Of a stretch of DNA of 35,101 bases, positions 24,164-33,696 are shown piece after piece (the first letter of the stretch is position 1; each line of letters begins with the position of its first letter). The position numbers and the translations under genes are program-made. The stretch comes from Dolosicoccus paucivorans (GTDB taxonomy: Bacteria > Bacillota > Bacilli > Lactobacillales > Aerococcaceae). Location: contig NZ_FNEL01000012.1 in NCBI RefSeq assembly GCF_900100125.1, forward strand, positions 1 to 35,101, given 5' to 3'. The notes under the pieces were generated by a model that saw only the letters and a list, made by a program, of their open reading frames with translations, did not search any database and was not told the origin of the DNA.

Positions 24164-25285
24164 ATGTTAAGAGGTGTTTCAAAGTTACCCGTATCAATTA
24201 AGTTAGATGATGCCTTAAAAATTTATAAGAAATTGGCACGAGTTAACAAAAAGATGGGTAAGTTAGATATTTTAATTAAAAAGACAATTATAAACCAGTC
24301 ATTAATCACTCTGTTATCTTATAATGAATCAGTGCAATCAACGAGAATTGAAGGAACACAAGTAACCTTTCATGAAGTATTAGAAAACAAAGAAAAAGAA
24401 TCTTTAACGTGGCAACAAAAAGAAGTTTTAAACTATCACAAAGCGATACAGTATGGATTTAAAGAAATTGATAATGGCGGTGTTATATCAACTAAATTGC
24501 TCAAACAACTTCATAATATATTAATGGAAGGGGCCAAAGGAACTACATCAAGTGGAGGAGAATTTAGAAGAGTTCAAAACTTTATTGGTCCCGATAGCGA
24601 TATTAAGAATGCATCTTACATTCCTATAGGCGCTAACGAAATTGATGAATATATGACTAACTTAGAGTATTTTATTAACGGTCAAAGTCATTCGACGTTA
24701 GATTATGAAGATGATGAAGAAAAAGAAATACTCTCTTATGATGCGGATTCCTTACTGAGAATTGCTATTTCCCATGCACAGTTCGAATCAATCCATCCCT
24801 TTCTTGACGGTAATGGAAGATTGGGAAGAATTCTCATTGTACTAATGGCCGTCAAAGAAGAAGTGTTAAGTGCACCTATATTTTTTGTTAGTGAAGAGCT
24901 TGAAAGAGAACGAATGCGCTATTATAATTCTTTAAATGCAACTCGAGGAGAAGAACCTAACTGGCAAATTTGGTTGGAGTTCTTTTTGAATGCGAGTGAG
25001 CGAATGGCTGATAGTTTAATAGGTAAGCTAACACGAGCAGAAGACATAGCAATGAGGGGATTAAATAAATGTAAAACAGAAAATCAAAAAAGAACGTGGT
25101 TGGCTACTTTTGAAGAACCCGTCGTTACGGCTGCTAAAATGGCCCAATATTTAGAGGTTCATAGTAGTACAGCTAGAAACGCGTTAGATTTCCTGGTTTC
25201 TCAAGGACTTTTAGAAAAAGATTTATCTGCTAAAAGAAATATCAAATATTATAATTATGATCTTATTCGAGAGATTCAAAAGTAA
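24164..25285 (+). CDS. Fic-domain AMP-transferase-like protein with winged-helix C-terminus
   Basis: A 373-residue Fic protein; such enzymes transfer AMP (or a related group) from a nucleotide to a hydroxyl of a target protein. The catalytic motif H-P-F-L-D-G-N-G-R-L-G-R (211-222, His211) is complete. An N-terminal inhibitory helix with S-T-R-I-E-G (59-64) fits the (S/T)xxxE(G/N) self-inhibition motif, Glu63 being expected to block ATP binding; this makes it a class II, self-regulated Fic. The C-terminus (about 310-373) looks like a winged helix-turn-helix (A-A-K-M-A-Q-Y-L-E-V-H-S-S-T-A-R-N-A-L). Target unknown. It sits alone between frr and uppS, normally neighbours, with its own promoter and no antitoxin gene, suggesting an inserted accessory gene. 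GAGGAGGAG precedes the ATG. Confidence 0.92.
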   Translation: MLRGVSKLPVSIKLDDALKIYKKLARVNKKMGKLDILIKKTIINQSLITLLSYNESVQSTRIEGTQVTFHEVLENKEKESLTWQQKEVLNYHKAIQYGFKEIDNGGVISTKLLKQLHNILMEGAKGTTSSGGEFRRVQNFIGPDSDIKNASYIPIGANEIDEYMTNLEYFINGQSHSTLDYEDDEEKEILSYDADSLLRIAISHAQFESIHPFLDGNGRLGRILIVLMAVKEEVLSAPIFFVSEELERERMRYYNSLNATRGEEPNWQIWLEFFLNASERMADSLIGKLTRAEDIAMRGLNKCKTENQKRTWLATFEEPVVTAAKMAQYLEVHSSTARNALDFLVSQGLLEKDLSAKRNIKYYNYDLIREIQK

Positions 25286-25430
25286 GACACTGAATTTATT
25301 TGATAAGACTTTCTTGTTACTTAGTCATATACTATTATAGTATTTTATATTCAAGAGGCGTATTTTTACTGAAGTTGAAAGAAATTAAACAATTATTCAC
25401 TTTACAATAGCATACAAGAACAAATGAATC

Positions 25431-25439
25431 TGTTATAAT
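25431..25439 (+). promoter_or_regulatory. Promoter of uppS-cdsA-rseP
   Basis: TGTTATAAT (25431-25439) is a perfect extended -10, 30 bases before the uppS start; only a weak -35 (CATACA, 25411-25416) is visible. The rest of 25286-25430 holds no gene. Confidence 0.6.
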
Positions 25440-25469
25440 AGTATGAGTATAATCAGGGAGGGTTAGAGG

Positions 25470-26198
25470 ATGAAAGAAAGTCATTCAGTTAATGTACCTA
25501 AACATGTCGCATTCATTATGGATGGAAATGGTCGTTGGGCTAAGCGTCGCTTTTTACCGCGAACGGCTGGACACCATCAAGGAGCTAAAACGATTAAGAA
25601 AATTGCGATGCATGCACATAAACTAGGTATTCAAGTAATGACGGTTTACGCTTTTTCTACAGAAAATTGGGGACGGCCTCAAGAAGAAGTCAATTATTTG
25701 ATGCGTTTACCTCTTGATTTTTTTAATACCTTTTTACCTGAACTCATTGAAAACAATGTGCGTGTTTCTTATTTAGGTCAAATTGAACAACTTCCTAAAG
25801 AAACTAGAAACGCTTTACTCGACGCGTTAGATAAAACAAAAAATAACACAGGGTTATTGTTAAACTTTGCGGTTAACTACGGGGGCCGAGATGAAATTGT
25901 TGAAGCAGTGCGTAATGTTTTAAAAGACTACCAAAAAGAGCCTTTTGATATTGATGCATTGGATGCGGATCGTTTTGAAGATTATTTATCCACCGCTTCT
26001 TTTAAAGAGTTAGCCGACCCTGATTTAGTGATCCGAACGAGTGGTGAACAGCGTTTAAGTAACTTTTTATTATGGCAAATAGCCTATAGTGAGTTTTATT
26101 TTATCGATAAGTTATGGCCGGATTTTAATGAAGATGATTTAGATGAAGCGATAGAAGCCTATACGAAGCGCCATCGCCGGTTTGGAAAATTGACTTAG
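25470..26198 (+). CDS. uppS: Undecaprenyl diphosphate synthase (isoprenyl transferase)
   Basis: Adds cis-isoprene units to farnesyl diphosphate to make the C55 carrier lipid for wall synthesis. A 242-residue cis-prenyltransferase with the catalytic region H-V-A-F-I-M-D-G-N-G-R-W-A (Asp18), the F-S-T-E-N-W motif (about 64-69) and the late diphosphate-binding R-T-S-G-E-Q-R-L-S-N-F. Length is standard. It is the first gene of a lipid/wall block, followed 10 bases later by cdsA. Confidence 0.97.
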   Translation: MKESHSVNVPKHVAFIMDGNGRWAKRRFLPRTAGHHQGAKTIKKIAMHAHKLGIQVMTVYAFSTENWGRPQEEVNYLMRLPLDFFNTFLPELIENNVRVSYLGQIEQLPKETRNALLDALDKTKNNTGLLLNFAVNYGGRDEIVEAVRNVLKDYQKEPFDIDALDADRFEDYLSTASFKELADPDLVIRTSGEQRLSNFLLWQIAYSEFYFIDKLWPDFNEDDLDEAIEAYTKRHRRFGKLT

Positions 26199-26208
26199 GA
26201 GGAATAGG

Positions 26209-27003
26209 ATGAGAGAACGAACGATTAGTGCAATTTTAGGTTTTTTAATTTTTATTCCTCTGTTATTTAAAGGTGGCGTCATCTTTGCTTATAGTATGTT
26301 TATACTAGGCGCTATCGGGTTATTCGAATTAGCTCGCATGCGAGATATTAAATACTTTAATATCATTGGCTTTATTGCGACCTTTGGGTTAGGTAACGTC
26401 TTAATTCCACAAAATTATTTATATTCTTTTTCTGATTACTTTAACCCTTTTATGATGTTTTTTTTAAGTGCCATGGCGTTATTAGTCTTAACCGTCTATC
26501 GTTACCGCACGTTTAACATTGAAGATGCTGCTTTAGTTGTCTTTGGTGCGTTATATATTGGGATGGGTTTTAATAGTGTCATTACAATGCGAGATATGGG
26601 ACTAGATACAATTCTCTTTTTATTTTTTGTTATTTGGTCCACGGACACAGGAGCTTATCTTTTCGGGCGTCTTTTTGGAAAACGCTCCTTAGCGCCCCAT
26701 ATTTCCCCGAATAAAACCATTGAAGGAGCCCTAGGTGGCGTATTGAGTGCCCTTTTAATTGGTTGGTTATTTATTAAGTTTTTCCAGCCGAATTTAGGTC
26801 AAACCAATCACGCGTATTTACTCATTATGACCCTTTCAATGGTGGGCCAATTTGGTGACTTAGTGGAATCAGCCTATAAGCGTCACTTTGGTGTTAAAGA
26901 TTCTGGTAATTTACTTCCAGGCCATGGCGGCGTTTTGGATCGATTTGACAGTACGATCTTTGCAAGTATTATGTTTATGGTTTGGATTAATTTAATTCGT
27001 TGA
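26209..27003 (+). CDS. cdsA: Phosphatidate cytidylyltransferase
   Basis: Makes CDP-diacylglycerol from phosphatidate and CTP, the branch point of phospholipid synthesis. A 264-residue polytopic membrane protein with about seven hydrophobic segments and the family signature near the C-terminus, seen as G-D-L-V-E-S-A-Y-K-R, V-K-D-S-G and L-P-G-H-G-G-V-L-D-R-F-D-S. The S-P-N-K-T-I-E-G motif (about 165-172) is also intact. An AGGAGG site overlaps the uppS stop region. Confidence 0.97.
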   Translation: MRERTISAILGFLIFIPLLFKGGVIFAYSMFILGAIGLFELARMRDIKYFNIIGFIATFGLGNVLIPQNYLYSFSDYFNPFMMFFLSAMALLVLTVYRYRTFNIEDAALVVFGALYIGMGFNSVITMRDMGLDTILFLFFVIWSTDTGAYLFGRLFGKRSLAPHISPNKTIEGALGGVLSALLIGWLFIKFFQPNLGQTNHAYLLIMTLSMVGQFGDLVESAYKRHFGVKDSGNLLPGHGGVLDRFDSTIFASIMFMVWINLIR

Positions 27004-27016
27004 AAGAGGTGGGTTT

Positions 27017-28288
27017 GTGAAGACAATCCTCATATTTTTAATTGTATTTTCGGTCATCGTCGTTGTTCACGAATTTGGCCATTATTACTTTGCGAAAAGA
27101 GCGGGTATTTTAGTTCGAGAATTCTCCATCGGTATGGGTCCAAAACTATTTAGTCAACAAGCCGAAAGTGGGACGACCTTTACCATACGCATGCTTCCTT
27201 TAGGCGGGTATGTTCGTCTAGCAGGAATGGGAGAAGAAGCAGATGAAGTACAACCGGGCATGACTGCTGGTTTAACATTAAATGAAGATTCAGTTGTTGA
27301 AGCAATTAATACATCGAGTCATTCAACAAACGAAGAACTTCCTTTACAAGTAGATGAAGTGGATTTATCTAGAGAAATGTTTATTTCAGGCATTACGTTA
27401 GGCCAAGATGAATTGGTACGTTTTCCGGTATCAAAAACAGCTAATATTATTGAACCTGATGGTACGTTTATTCCAGTAGCACCTATTGAAAGAACTTATG
27501 AAAGAGCCAGCGTTAAATCTAAAATATTAACGAATATTGCGGGTCCAATTAACAACTTCATTTTAGCGATTTTAACTTTTATGATTGTTGGATTTATGAT
27601 ACCAGGGATTCCAACTGGATCAAACCAAATCGGAGACGTCATCGAAAATAGTTCCGCTCAAGTAGCAGGATTAAAAGGAGGCGACCGAATTGTTGAAATT
27701 GATGGTCACTCGGTCACTAACTGGAATGATTTAACGTCGCAAATTATGCAACATCCTGATGAAACTGTGGCGGTTGTGTATGAACGCCAAGGTCAAGCTC
27801 ATGAAGTGGAAGTTAACATTGATGCGATCTTTGAAGATGGCAGTGGTCAAAGTTATGGTCAATTAGGGGTTACTCAATCTGTCGATACTCATTTATTGAG
27901 CCGCTTGAAGTATGGCTTTACACAAACATGGGCCGTTATTGTGAATGTAGTGGGCACTATTATTGCGATGCTTACTCGCCGAGTCGGCTTAAACCAACTA
28001 GGTGGCCCTGTGGCGATTGCTCAAATTACCGGGCAAGTCGTTCAAGAAAACAGTTTTGTGTTATTACTTCAATTTGTTGGTATGTTAAGTGCTAACTTAG
28101 GGATGATGAACTTATTACCTGTTCCAGCCTTAGATGGTGGGAAAATTGTTTTAAATATTATTGAAGGAGTACGAGGTAAACCTTTAAGCCAAGAAAAAGA
28201 AGGAATTATTACCATTATTGGCGTGGGGTTACTGTTACTTCTGATGATTGTTGTCACATGGAATGACATTATGCGACTATTACGATAA
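27017..28288 (+). CDS. rseP: RIP metalloprotease RseP (site-2 protease, Eep-type)
   Basis: An intramembrane zinc protease that cuts transmembrane segments of anti-sigma factors, signal peptides or pheromone precursors. In 423 residues: zinc motif H-E-F-G-H (18-22) in the first membrane helix, a PDZ domain (about 205-275, with G-L-K-G-G-D-R-I-V-E-I-D-G) and the second zinc motif N-L-L-P-V-P-A-L-D-G (365-374) near the C-terminus. A roughly 60-residue acidic insertion follows the first helix, as in Enterococcus Eep. The start is GTG, selected because it puts the zinc motif at the family position and has GAGGTGGG ahead. It follows cdsA by 13 bases; the usual next gene, proS, is absent. Confidence 0.95.
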   Translation: MKTILIFLIVFSVIVVVHEFGHYYFAKRAGILVREFSIGMGPKLFSQQAESGTTFTIRMLPLGGYVRLAGMGEEADEVQPGMTAGLTLNEDSVVEAINTSSHSTNEELPLQVDEVDLSREMFISGITLGQDELVRFPVSKTANIIEPDGTFIPVAPIERTYERASVKSKILTNIAGPINNFILAILTFMIVGFMIPGIPTGSNQIGDVIENSSAQVAGLKGGDRIVEIDGHSVTNWNDLTSQIMQHPDETVAVVYERQGQAHEVEVNIDAIFEDGSGQSYGQLGVTQSVDTHLLSRLKYGFTQTWAVIVNVVGTIIAMLTRRVGLNQLGGPVAIAQITGQVVQENSFVLLLQFVGMLSANLGMMNLLPVPALDGGKIVLNIIEGVRGKPLSQEKEGIITIIGVGLLLLLMIVVTWNDIMRLLR

Positions 28289-28292
28289 CAAC

Positions 28293-28322
28293 AAGGTGTC
28301 CTTTAATGTGACACCTTTTTTA
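28293..28322 (+). terminator. Terminator between rseP and polC
   Basis: AAGGTGTC (28293-28300) and GACACCTT (28310-28317) form an 8-bp stem followed by six Ts. polC therefore probably has separate or read-through expression, though no obvious promoter fits in the 20 bases before its start. Confidence 0.8.
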
Positions 28323-28342
28323 ATTCAAAGGGGCGAATTTAG

Positions 28343-31300
28343 ATGAAAGAAAATCAAGAGCTATTTAATATATTGCTCCAACAATTACAAATTAAAGATG
28401 AAGATATTTTAAATGAACTAGAAGCTGTGGAAATGATAAAAGTGGATGTCCATCCCAATAAAAAGGAGTGGCATTTTTATTTATCCGCACCTAAACGACT
28501 TCATCCCCATGTTTATGAAATGTTTCAACATGCACTAGAATCAGCCTTTACCGAAATTGCTACTCCAAATGCTTGGTGGCAGTTTCCAACCGAACAGGCT
28601 ACTAAAGAAACCTTGATTGATTATTGGCCAACTTTATATCGATTGATGATCCGTCATTATCCTTTACTAGAAGGGTTATTACGTAGCGCAAATATTGAAA
28701 TTTTAGACGAAGAAATTCGCATCGGATTGGCGAGCCAAGACCAAATTCAAACATTTAAAACCCAATTTCATCAATTGATTGCCGACCAACTACAAAAGGC
28801 AAGCTTTACCCAGGTGCCTTTAACCTGTTATGTGGATGAAACGGTCAGTCAAAAGGACCATGAAGCCTTTGTGAACCGTCAAAACCAAGAAGAAGAAGCA
28901 TCGATTCAAGCCGCTTTACAAGCTTTAGAACAACAAAAGAATCGACCAAAGGTTCAAGAAGGGGACGCTGATTTAACGATTGGTAAAGATATTCCTGAAG
29001 GTCAAACCATTACCATTTTAGATGTGTATGATAATCCCCGTCGTCAAGTAATTGAAGGGCATATTTTTGCGATTGAATATCGCACCTTCCAAAGTGGGAC
29101 GGAACTGATGACAATGAAAATCACCGACTATACGAGTTCAGTCCAAGTTAAAATGTTTTCAGGGCGTAGGGCCTCTAAAGAAGCACTGCATCAGTTTAAT
29201 AAAGGTGAGTGGATTCGCTTAGAAGGCGATTTAGAAATGGATAACTATACCCATGAAATGGTCTTCCAACCACGAAGCATTCGCAAAATTAAAAAAGCGA
29301 GCCGCCAAGATACTGCGCCAGAAAATGAAAAACGCATTGAATTTCATATGCATTCTAATATGAGTCAAATGGATGCGACCAACAGTGCGTCTGATTTAAT
29401 TAAACAAGCCGCTGCTTGGGGGCATCCGGCTGTTGCCTTAACCGACCATGCCGCTGTTCAAGCCTTCCCTGAAGCTTATCACGCTGGGAAAGCCAATGAC
29501 ATTAAAGTGATTTTTGGTATGGAAGCTTATGTCGTCAATGACGGCGAACCCGTCGCTTATAATCCGGAGCATATTGAGTTGGAAGATGCCACCTATGTTG
29601 TTTTTGACGTGGAGACGACAGGACTTTCAGCAATTTATGACTCCATCATTGAAATTGCTGGAGTGAAGATGCATCAAGGCAACATTATTGATACTTACGA
29701 AGCCTTTATTAATCCAGGACATCCTCTATCAGCTTTTACGACGGAGTTAACAGGAATTACAGACGCGATGTTAGAAGATGCGCCACCTGAAAAGCAAGTG
29801 ATGGAAGAGTTTCAAGCCTTTTGTGAAGGGACCATTCTTGTCGCCCATAACGCGTCTTTTGATATTGGTTTTATTAACAAAACTTATGAACGTCTAGGGA
29901 TGAAGCCTTCCACTTTACCTGTTATTGATACGTTAGAGTTATCTAGATTAGTGAACCCTGATTTAAGAACGCACCGTTTAAACACCTTAGCGCGTCATTA
30001 CGGAGTTCATTTAGAACAGCACCACCGAGCTATTTATGACTCGGAAACAACGGGCTTTATTTTATATAAATTGTTAGAACAAGCATTAGAAGACTATCAA
30101 ATGACCCATCACGACCAATTAAATAACGAAATGGGTAAAGGCGATAGTTATAAACAAAGCCGACCTTTTCACGTCACTTTGTTAGCTAAAAACCAAGCGG
30201 GGCTAAAAGATTTATTTAAACTGGTCTCTATTTCAAATATCGAGTACTTCCACCGTACCCCGCGTATTCCTCGTAGCGTATTAAACCGCTACCGTGAACA
30301 CTTACTCGTCGGAACCGCTTGTTCTGAAGGGGAAGTTTTTACGGCGATGATGCAAAAAGGGTATGACGAAGCGGTGGAACTGGCAAAATATTATGATTAC
30401 ATTGAAATTCAACCACCCAGTGTGTATGAACCTCTCGTAGAACAAGAACTCGTTCGCTCCCATGCGGCTTTACAAGACATTATGAAAGAAATGGTCCGTT
30501 TAGGAGAAGAACTAGATAAGTTAGTGATCGCAACAGGAAATGTTCACTACTTAGATGAAAAAGATCATATTTACCGAGAAATTTTACTGCGTTCCATGAA
30601 AATTAATGCGAACCGAACCCTTTATTTACCGAAAGCTCACTTTAGAACGACCCAGGAAATGTTAGATGAGTTTGACTTTTTACCTCAAGATGTAGCTCAT
30701 AACATTGTGGTCGAAAATACTCATCTCTTAAATGAACAAATTGAAGAAGTAGAAGTGATTAAATCAGACCTTTATACACCGGTTATTGAAGGGTCTGACC
30801 AAGAAATTACGGATTATACTTACGAACAAGCTTATAAAATGTACGGTAATCCACTACCAGAAATTGTAGAAGCGCGAATTAAAAAAGAGTTGGATAGTAT
30901 TATTAGTAACGGCTTCTCGGTTATTTATTTAATCTCACAAAAGCTTGTTTTAAAAAGTATGGATGATGGGTATTTAGTAGGGTCTCGTGGTTCGGTGGGT
31001 TCGAGTTTAGTTGCTACATTAACTGGGATTACAGAAGTGAATCCTCTCGTTCCTCATTACTACTGTCCAAATTGTCAGTATAATGAATTTTTCACTGATG
31101 GAACGATCGGCTCAGGGTATGACCTACCTGAAAAGACTTGTCCTAACTGCGGGGAGGATGTTCCTCTTGTTAGAGAAGGGCAAGATATTCCCTTCGAGAC
31201 TTTCTTAGGGTTTTATGGAGATAAAGTTCCCGATATTGATTTAAACTTCTCCGGGGTATACCAACCAACGGCTCACGCATATACGAAAGAACTCTTCGGA

Positions 31301-32659
31301 GAAGATTACGTCTACCGTGCTGGAACGATTAGTACGGTGGCGGAACGAACAGCCTTTGGGTACGTAAGAGGGTATTTGGAACATACTCAAGAAGAATTAC
31401 CGCAAGCTGAAAAAGAACGACTTGCTAAAGGGATTGAAGGGGTTAAGCGAACTACCGGGCAACACCCGGGAGGGATTATTGTTATTCCAGATAATATGGA
31501 CGTGTTTGACTTTACACCGATTCAATTCCCAGCTGACGACATGGGAGCGGAGTGGCGAACCACTCACTTTGACTTCCACTCTATTGACGAAAACGTCTTA
31601 AAGCTAGATATACTAGGACACGATGACCCGACCGTCATCCGGATGTTACAAGATTTAAGTGGCATTGACCCATCAACTATTAACCCGACCGATGAAGAGG
31701 TTATGACGATTTTTACCAGTCCTAAAGCTTTAGGCGTTGAACCAGAACAAATCTTTTCTTCAACTGGAACCTTAGGGATTCCAGAATTTGGTACCGAATT
31801 TGTACGAAACATGTTAGAAGAAGCTCGCCCTAAAACCTTTGCGGAATTAATTCAGATCTCTGGTCTGTCTCACGGAACGGATGTATGGTTAAATAACGCT
31901 CGGGATTTAATTAATAATAATATTGCCCCACTATCAGAAGTAATTGGGTTAAGGGATGATATTATGACGACCTTAATTTATTACGGATTAGATGATGGGT
32001 TAGCCTTTACGATTATGGAGGCGGTGCGTAAAGGACGCGGGTTAACACCTGAATGGGAAGATCAAATGCGTGAACATAATGTGCCTGAGTGGTATATTGA
32101 TTCATGTAAGAAGATTAAATATATGTTCCCGAAAGCTCACGCGGTAGCCTATGTTTTAATGGCACTTCGGGTTGCTTATTTTAAAGTGCATTACCCGATG
32201 TATTATTACGCCGCTTACTTTTCCGTGCGTGCTAAAGAATTTGATATTGTCGCGATGCACCAAGGAAAAGAAATGGTCAAACGCCGCATTCGGGAAATTA
32301 ATGATAAAGGCTTTGATGCGACTGTCACAGATAAAAACTTACTCGTTTCTTTAGAACTAGCGAATGAAATGCTTGAACGTGGGTATAAGTTCCAAATGAT
32401 TGATATTAATAAATCAGATGCGGAAAACTTCCTCATAGAAGGAGACACATTAATTCCACCCTTTAGATCCATTCCCGGTTTAGGATTAAGTGTGGCTCAA
32501 CAAATTGTAGCTGCTAGAAAAGAAGCGCCGTTTTTATCAAAAGAAGACATTCAAAAACGTGGACGGGTTTCTAAGACGATTATTGAATATTTAACCGATC
32601 ACGGTGTTATTCAAGACTTACCCGATGAAAACCAACTAAGTTTATTTGATATGATGTAG
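28343..32659 (+). CDS. polC: DNA polymerase III alpha subunit, PolC type
   Basis: The replicative polymerase of low-GC Gram-positives, 1438 residues. Domains in order: N-terminal region, OB fold (about 225-315), PHP domain start (H-M-H at 335-337), a DEDD proofreading exonuclease inserted in PHP (Asp422, Glu424 in F-D-V-E-T-T-G), the rest of PHP, then the polymerase with a four-cysteine zinc knuckle (Cys908, 911, 933, 936) and the catalytic pair in P-D-I-D-L-N-F-S-G (Asp964, Asp966), a helix-hairpin-helix near the C-terminus, and a terminal clamp-binding Q-L-S-L-F-D-M-M. This last motif fits the QxSLF beta-clamp box. GGGGCG precedes the ATG. An L-2-hydroxyacid dehydrogenase gene follows after 13 bases. 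Confidence 0.98.
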   Translation: MKENQELFNILLQQLQIKDEDILNELEAVEMIKVDVHPNKKEWHFYLSAPKRLHPHVYEMFQHALESAFTEIATPNAWWQFPTEQATKETLIDYWPTLYRLMIRHYPLLEGLLRSANIEILDEEIRIGLASQDQIQTFKTQFHQLIADQLQKASFTQVPLTCYVDETVSQKDHEAFVNRQNQEEEASIQAALQALEQQKNRPKVQEGDADLTIGKDIPEGQTITILDVYDNPRRQVIEGHIFAIEYRTFQSGTELMTMKITDYTSSVQVKMFSGRRASKEALHQFNKGEWIRLEGDLEMDNYTHEMVFQPRSIRKIKKASRQDTAPENEKRIEFHMHSNMSQMDATNSASDLIKQAAAWGHPAVALTDHAAVQAFPEAYHAGKANDIKVIFGMEAYVVNDGEPVAYNPEHIELEDATYVVFDVETTGLSAIYDSIIEIAGVKMHQGNIIDTYEAFINPGHPLSAFTTELTGITDAMLEDAPPEKQVMEEFQAFCEGTILVAHNASFDIGFINKTYERLGMKPSTLPVIDTLELSRLVNPDLRTHRLNTLARHYGVHLEQHHRAIYDSETTGFILYKLLEQALEDYQMTHHDQLNNEMGKGDSYKQSRPFHVTLLAKNQAGLKDLFKLVSISNIEYFHRTPRIPRSVLNRYREHLLVGTACSEGEVFTAMMQKGYDEAVELAKYYDYIEIQPPSVYEPLVEQELVRSHAALQDIMKEMVRLGEELDKLVIATGNVHYLDEKDHIYREILLRSMKINANRTLYLPKAHFRTTQEMLDEFDFLPQDVAHNIVVENTHLLNEQIEEVEVIKSDLYTPVIEGSDQEITDYTYEQAYKMYGNPLPEIVEARIKKELDSIISNGFSVIYLISQKLVLKSMDDGYLVGSRGSVGSSLVATLTGITEVNPLVPHYYCPNCQYNEFFTDGTIGSGYDLPEKTCPNCGEDVPLVREGQDIPFETFLGFYGDKVPDIDLNFSGVYQPTAHAYTKELFGEDYVYRAGTISTVAERTAFGYVRGYLEHTQEELPQAEKERLAKGIEGVKRTTGQHPGGIIVIPDNMDVFDFTPIQFPADDMGAEWRTTHFDFHSIDENVLKLDILGHDDPTVIRMLQDLSGIDPSTINPTDEEVMTIFTSPKALGVEPEQIFSSTGTLGIPEFGTEFVRNMLEEARPKTFAELIQISGLSHGTDVWLNNARDLINNNIAPLSEVIGLRDDIMTTLIYYGLDDGLAFTIMEAVRKGRGLTPEWEDQMREHNVPEWYIDSCKKIKYMFPKAHAVAYVLMALRVAYFKVHYPMYYYAAYFSVRAKEFDIVAMHQGKEMVKRRIREINDKGFDATVTDKNLLVSLELANEMLERGYKFQMIDINKSDAENFLIEGDTLIPPFRSIPGLGLSVAQQIVAARKEAPFLSKEDIQKRGRVSKTIIEYLTDHGVIQDLPDENQLSLFDMM

Positions 32660-32672
32660 AAAGGATCGAACC

Positions 32673-33638
32673 ATGGGACACAAGTTAGGCATTATTGGTG
32701 TAGGGCATGTAGGTGAATTGGTATTATCAACAGCCGTTCATCAAAACTTATATTCAGATATTGTTTTAATCGACATAAAAGAAAATAAAGCAAAAGGAGA
32801 AGCGTTAGATCAAACTCACGCAACGGGATTTATGACCCGTTCGAACACGAACATTGTTCACGGTTCTTATAAAGATTTAAAAGATGCCGATGTGGTGATT
32901 ATCGCAGCGACTCACCAGTACCCTAAAGGGCAAATTCCAGGAGACCGTCAAGAGTTATTAAAAGACAACGCTAAAATCTTCCGTCAAATAATGACCGATT
33001 TAACCAAGATCACCACAGATCCAAACTTACTTTTCATCTCAAACCCTGTCGATACCGCTGTTTATATTGCAGCAACGGAATTTGATTACCCAGTTCATAA
33101 AGTGTTAGGAACTGGTACGACATTAGATAGTGCGCGGTTAAAACAATTTATCGGCGCTCATTACAATGTAGACCCTAAATCAGTTCAAGCTTATATGTTA
33201 GGTGAGCATGGTTACAGTGCCTTTCCAGGGTTTAGTCAAATAACCGTTGGAGGAATGGACTATCCATCATTTGATGAGTTATATTCTGACGTTGACACAC
33301 TGACCCGTCAACAAATGATGGAATATGCCGTACAAACGGCTTACGAAGTATTTCATGCCAAAGAAGGGGTCACCAACGCAGCGGTAGCCCAAGCAGCCAA
33401 CGAAGTCGCCCGTAATATTTTACTGGATGAAAGAGCGATTCAGCCGGTTTGTAGTTTAATTCCAAAAGAATTATATAACTTAGACAATGACATTGTTTTT
33501 GGTTTACCAACTGTAGTAGGGCGTAAAGGTGTAATTAAGCATTTAGCGATGCCGCTCGATGACGTAGAACGTTCTCAATTAGACCGCTCCGTTAAAGCCA
33601 TTCAAGATAATATTGATCTAGCCAACGAATTAAAATAA
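32673..33638 (+). CDS. NAD-dependent L-2-hydroxyacid dehydrogenase (L-HicDH/L-LDH family)
   Basis: A 321-residue lactate/malate dehydrogenase family member that interconverts 2-oxo- and L-2-hydroxy-acids. The NAD loop is G-I-I-G-V-G-H-V-G (6-15), the catalytic His is in G-E-H-G (His179), and the L-D-S-A-R-L-K segment carries the substrate-binding Arg. The mobile loop reads Q-I-P-G-D-R-Q where true L-lactate dehydrogenases have Q-K-P-G-E-T-R; G-D-R recalls L-2-hydroxyisocaproate dehydrogenase of lactobacilli, so a branched 2-oxoacid substrate is likelier than pyruvate. AAAGGATCG lies ahead of the ATG. It is 13 bases after polC with no terminator between, so probably co-transcribed. Confidence 0.88.
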   Translation: MGHKLGIIGVGHVGELVLSTAVHQNLYSDIVLIDIKENKAKGEALDQTHATGFMTRSNTNIVHGSYKDLKDADVVIIAATHQYPKGQIPGDRQELLKDNAKIFRQIMTDLTKITTDPNLLFISNPVDTAVYIAATEFDYPVHKVLGTGTTLDSARLKQFIGAHYNVDPKSVQAYMLGEHGYSAFPGFSQITVGGMDYPSFDELYSDVDTLTRQQMMEYAVQTAYEVFHAKEGVTNAAVAQAANEVARNILLDERAIQPVCSLIPKELYNLDNDIVFGLPTVVGRKGVIKHLAMPLDDVERSQLDRSVKAIQDNIDLANELK

Positions 33639-33643
33639 AAAAT

Positions 33644-33681
33644 AAGCGTGTTAAGAAATTTAAATTCTTAGCACGCTTTTT
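33644..33681 (+). terminator. Bidirectional terminator after the hydroxyacid dehydrogenase
   Basis: AAGCGTGTTAAGAA (33644-33657) pairs with TTCTTAGCACGCTT (33665-33678) with one G-U; five Ts follow, and an A-rich run upstream serves the convergent SulP gene. Confidence 0.9.
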
Positions 33682-33696
33682 GTATAGATAAATTAA

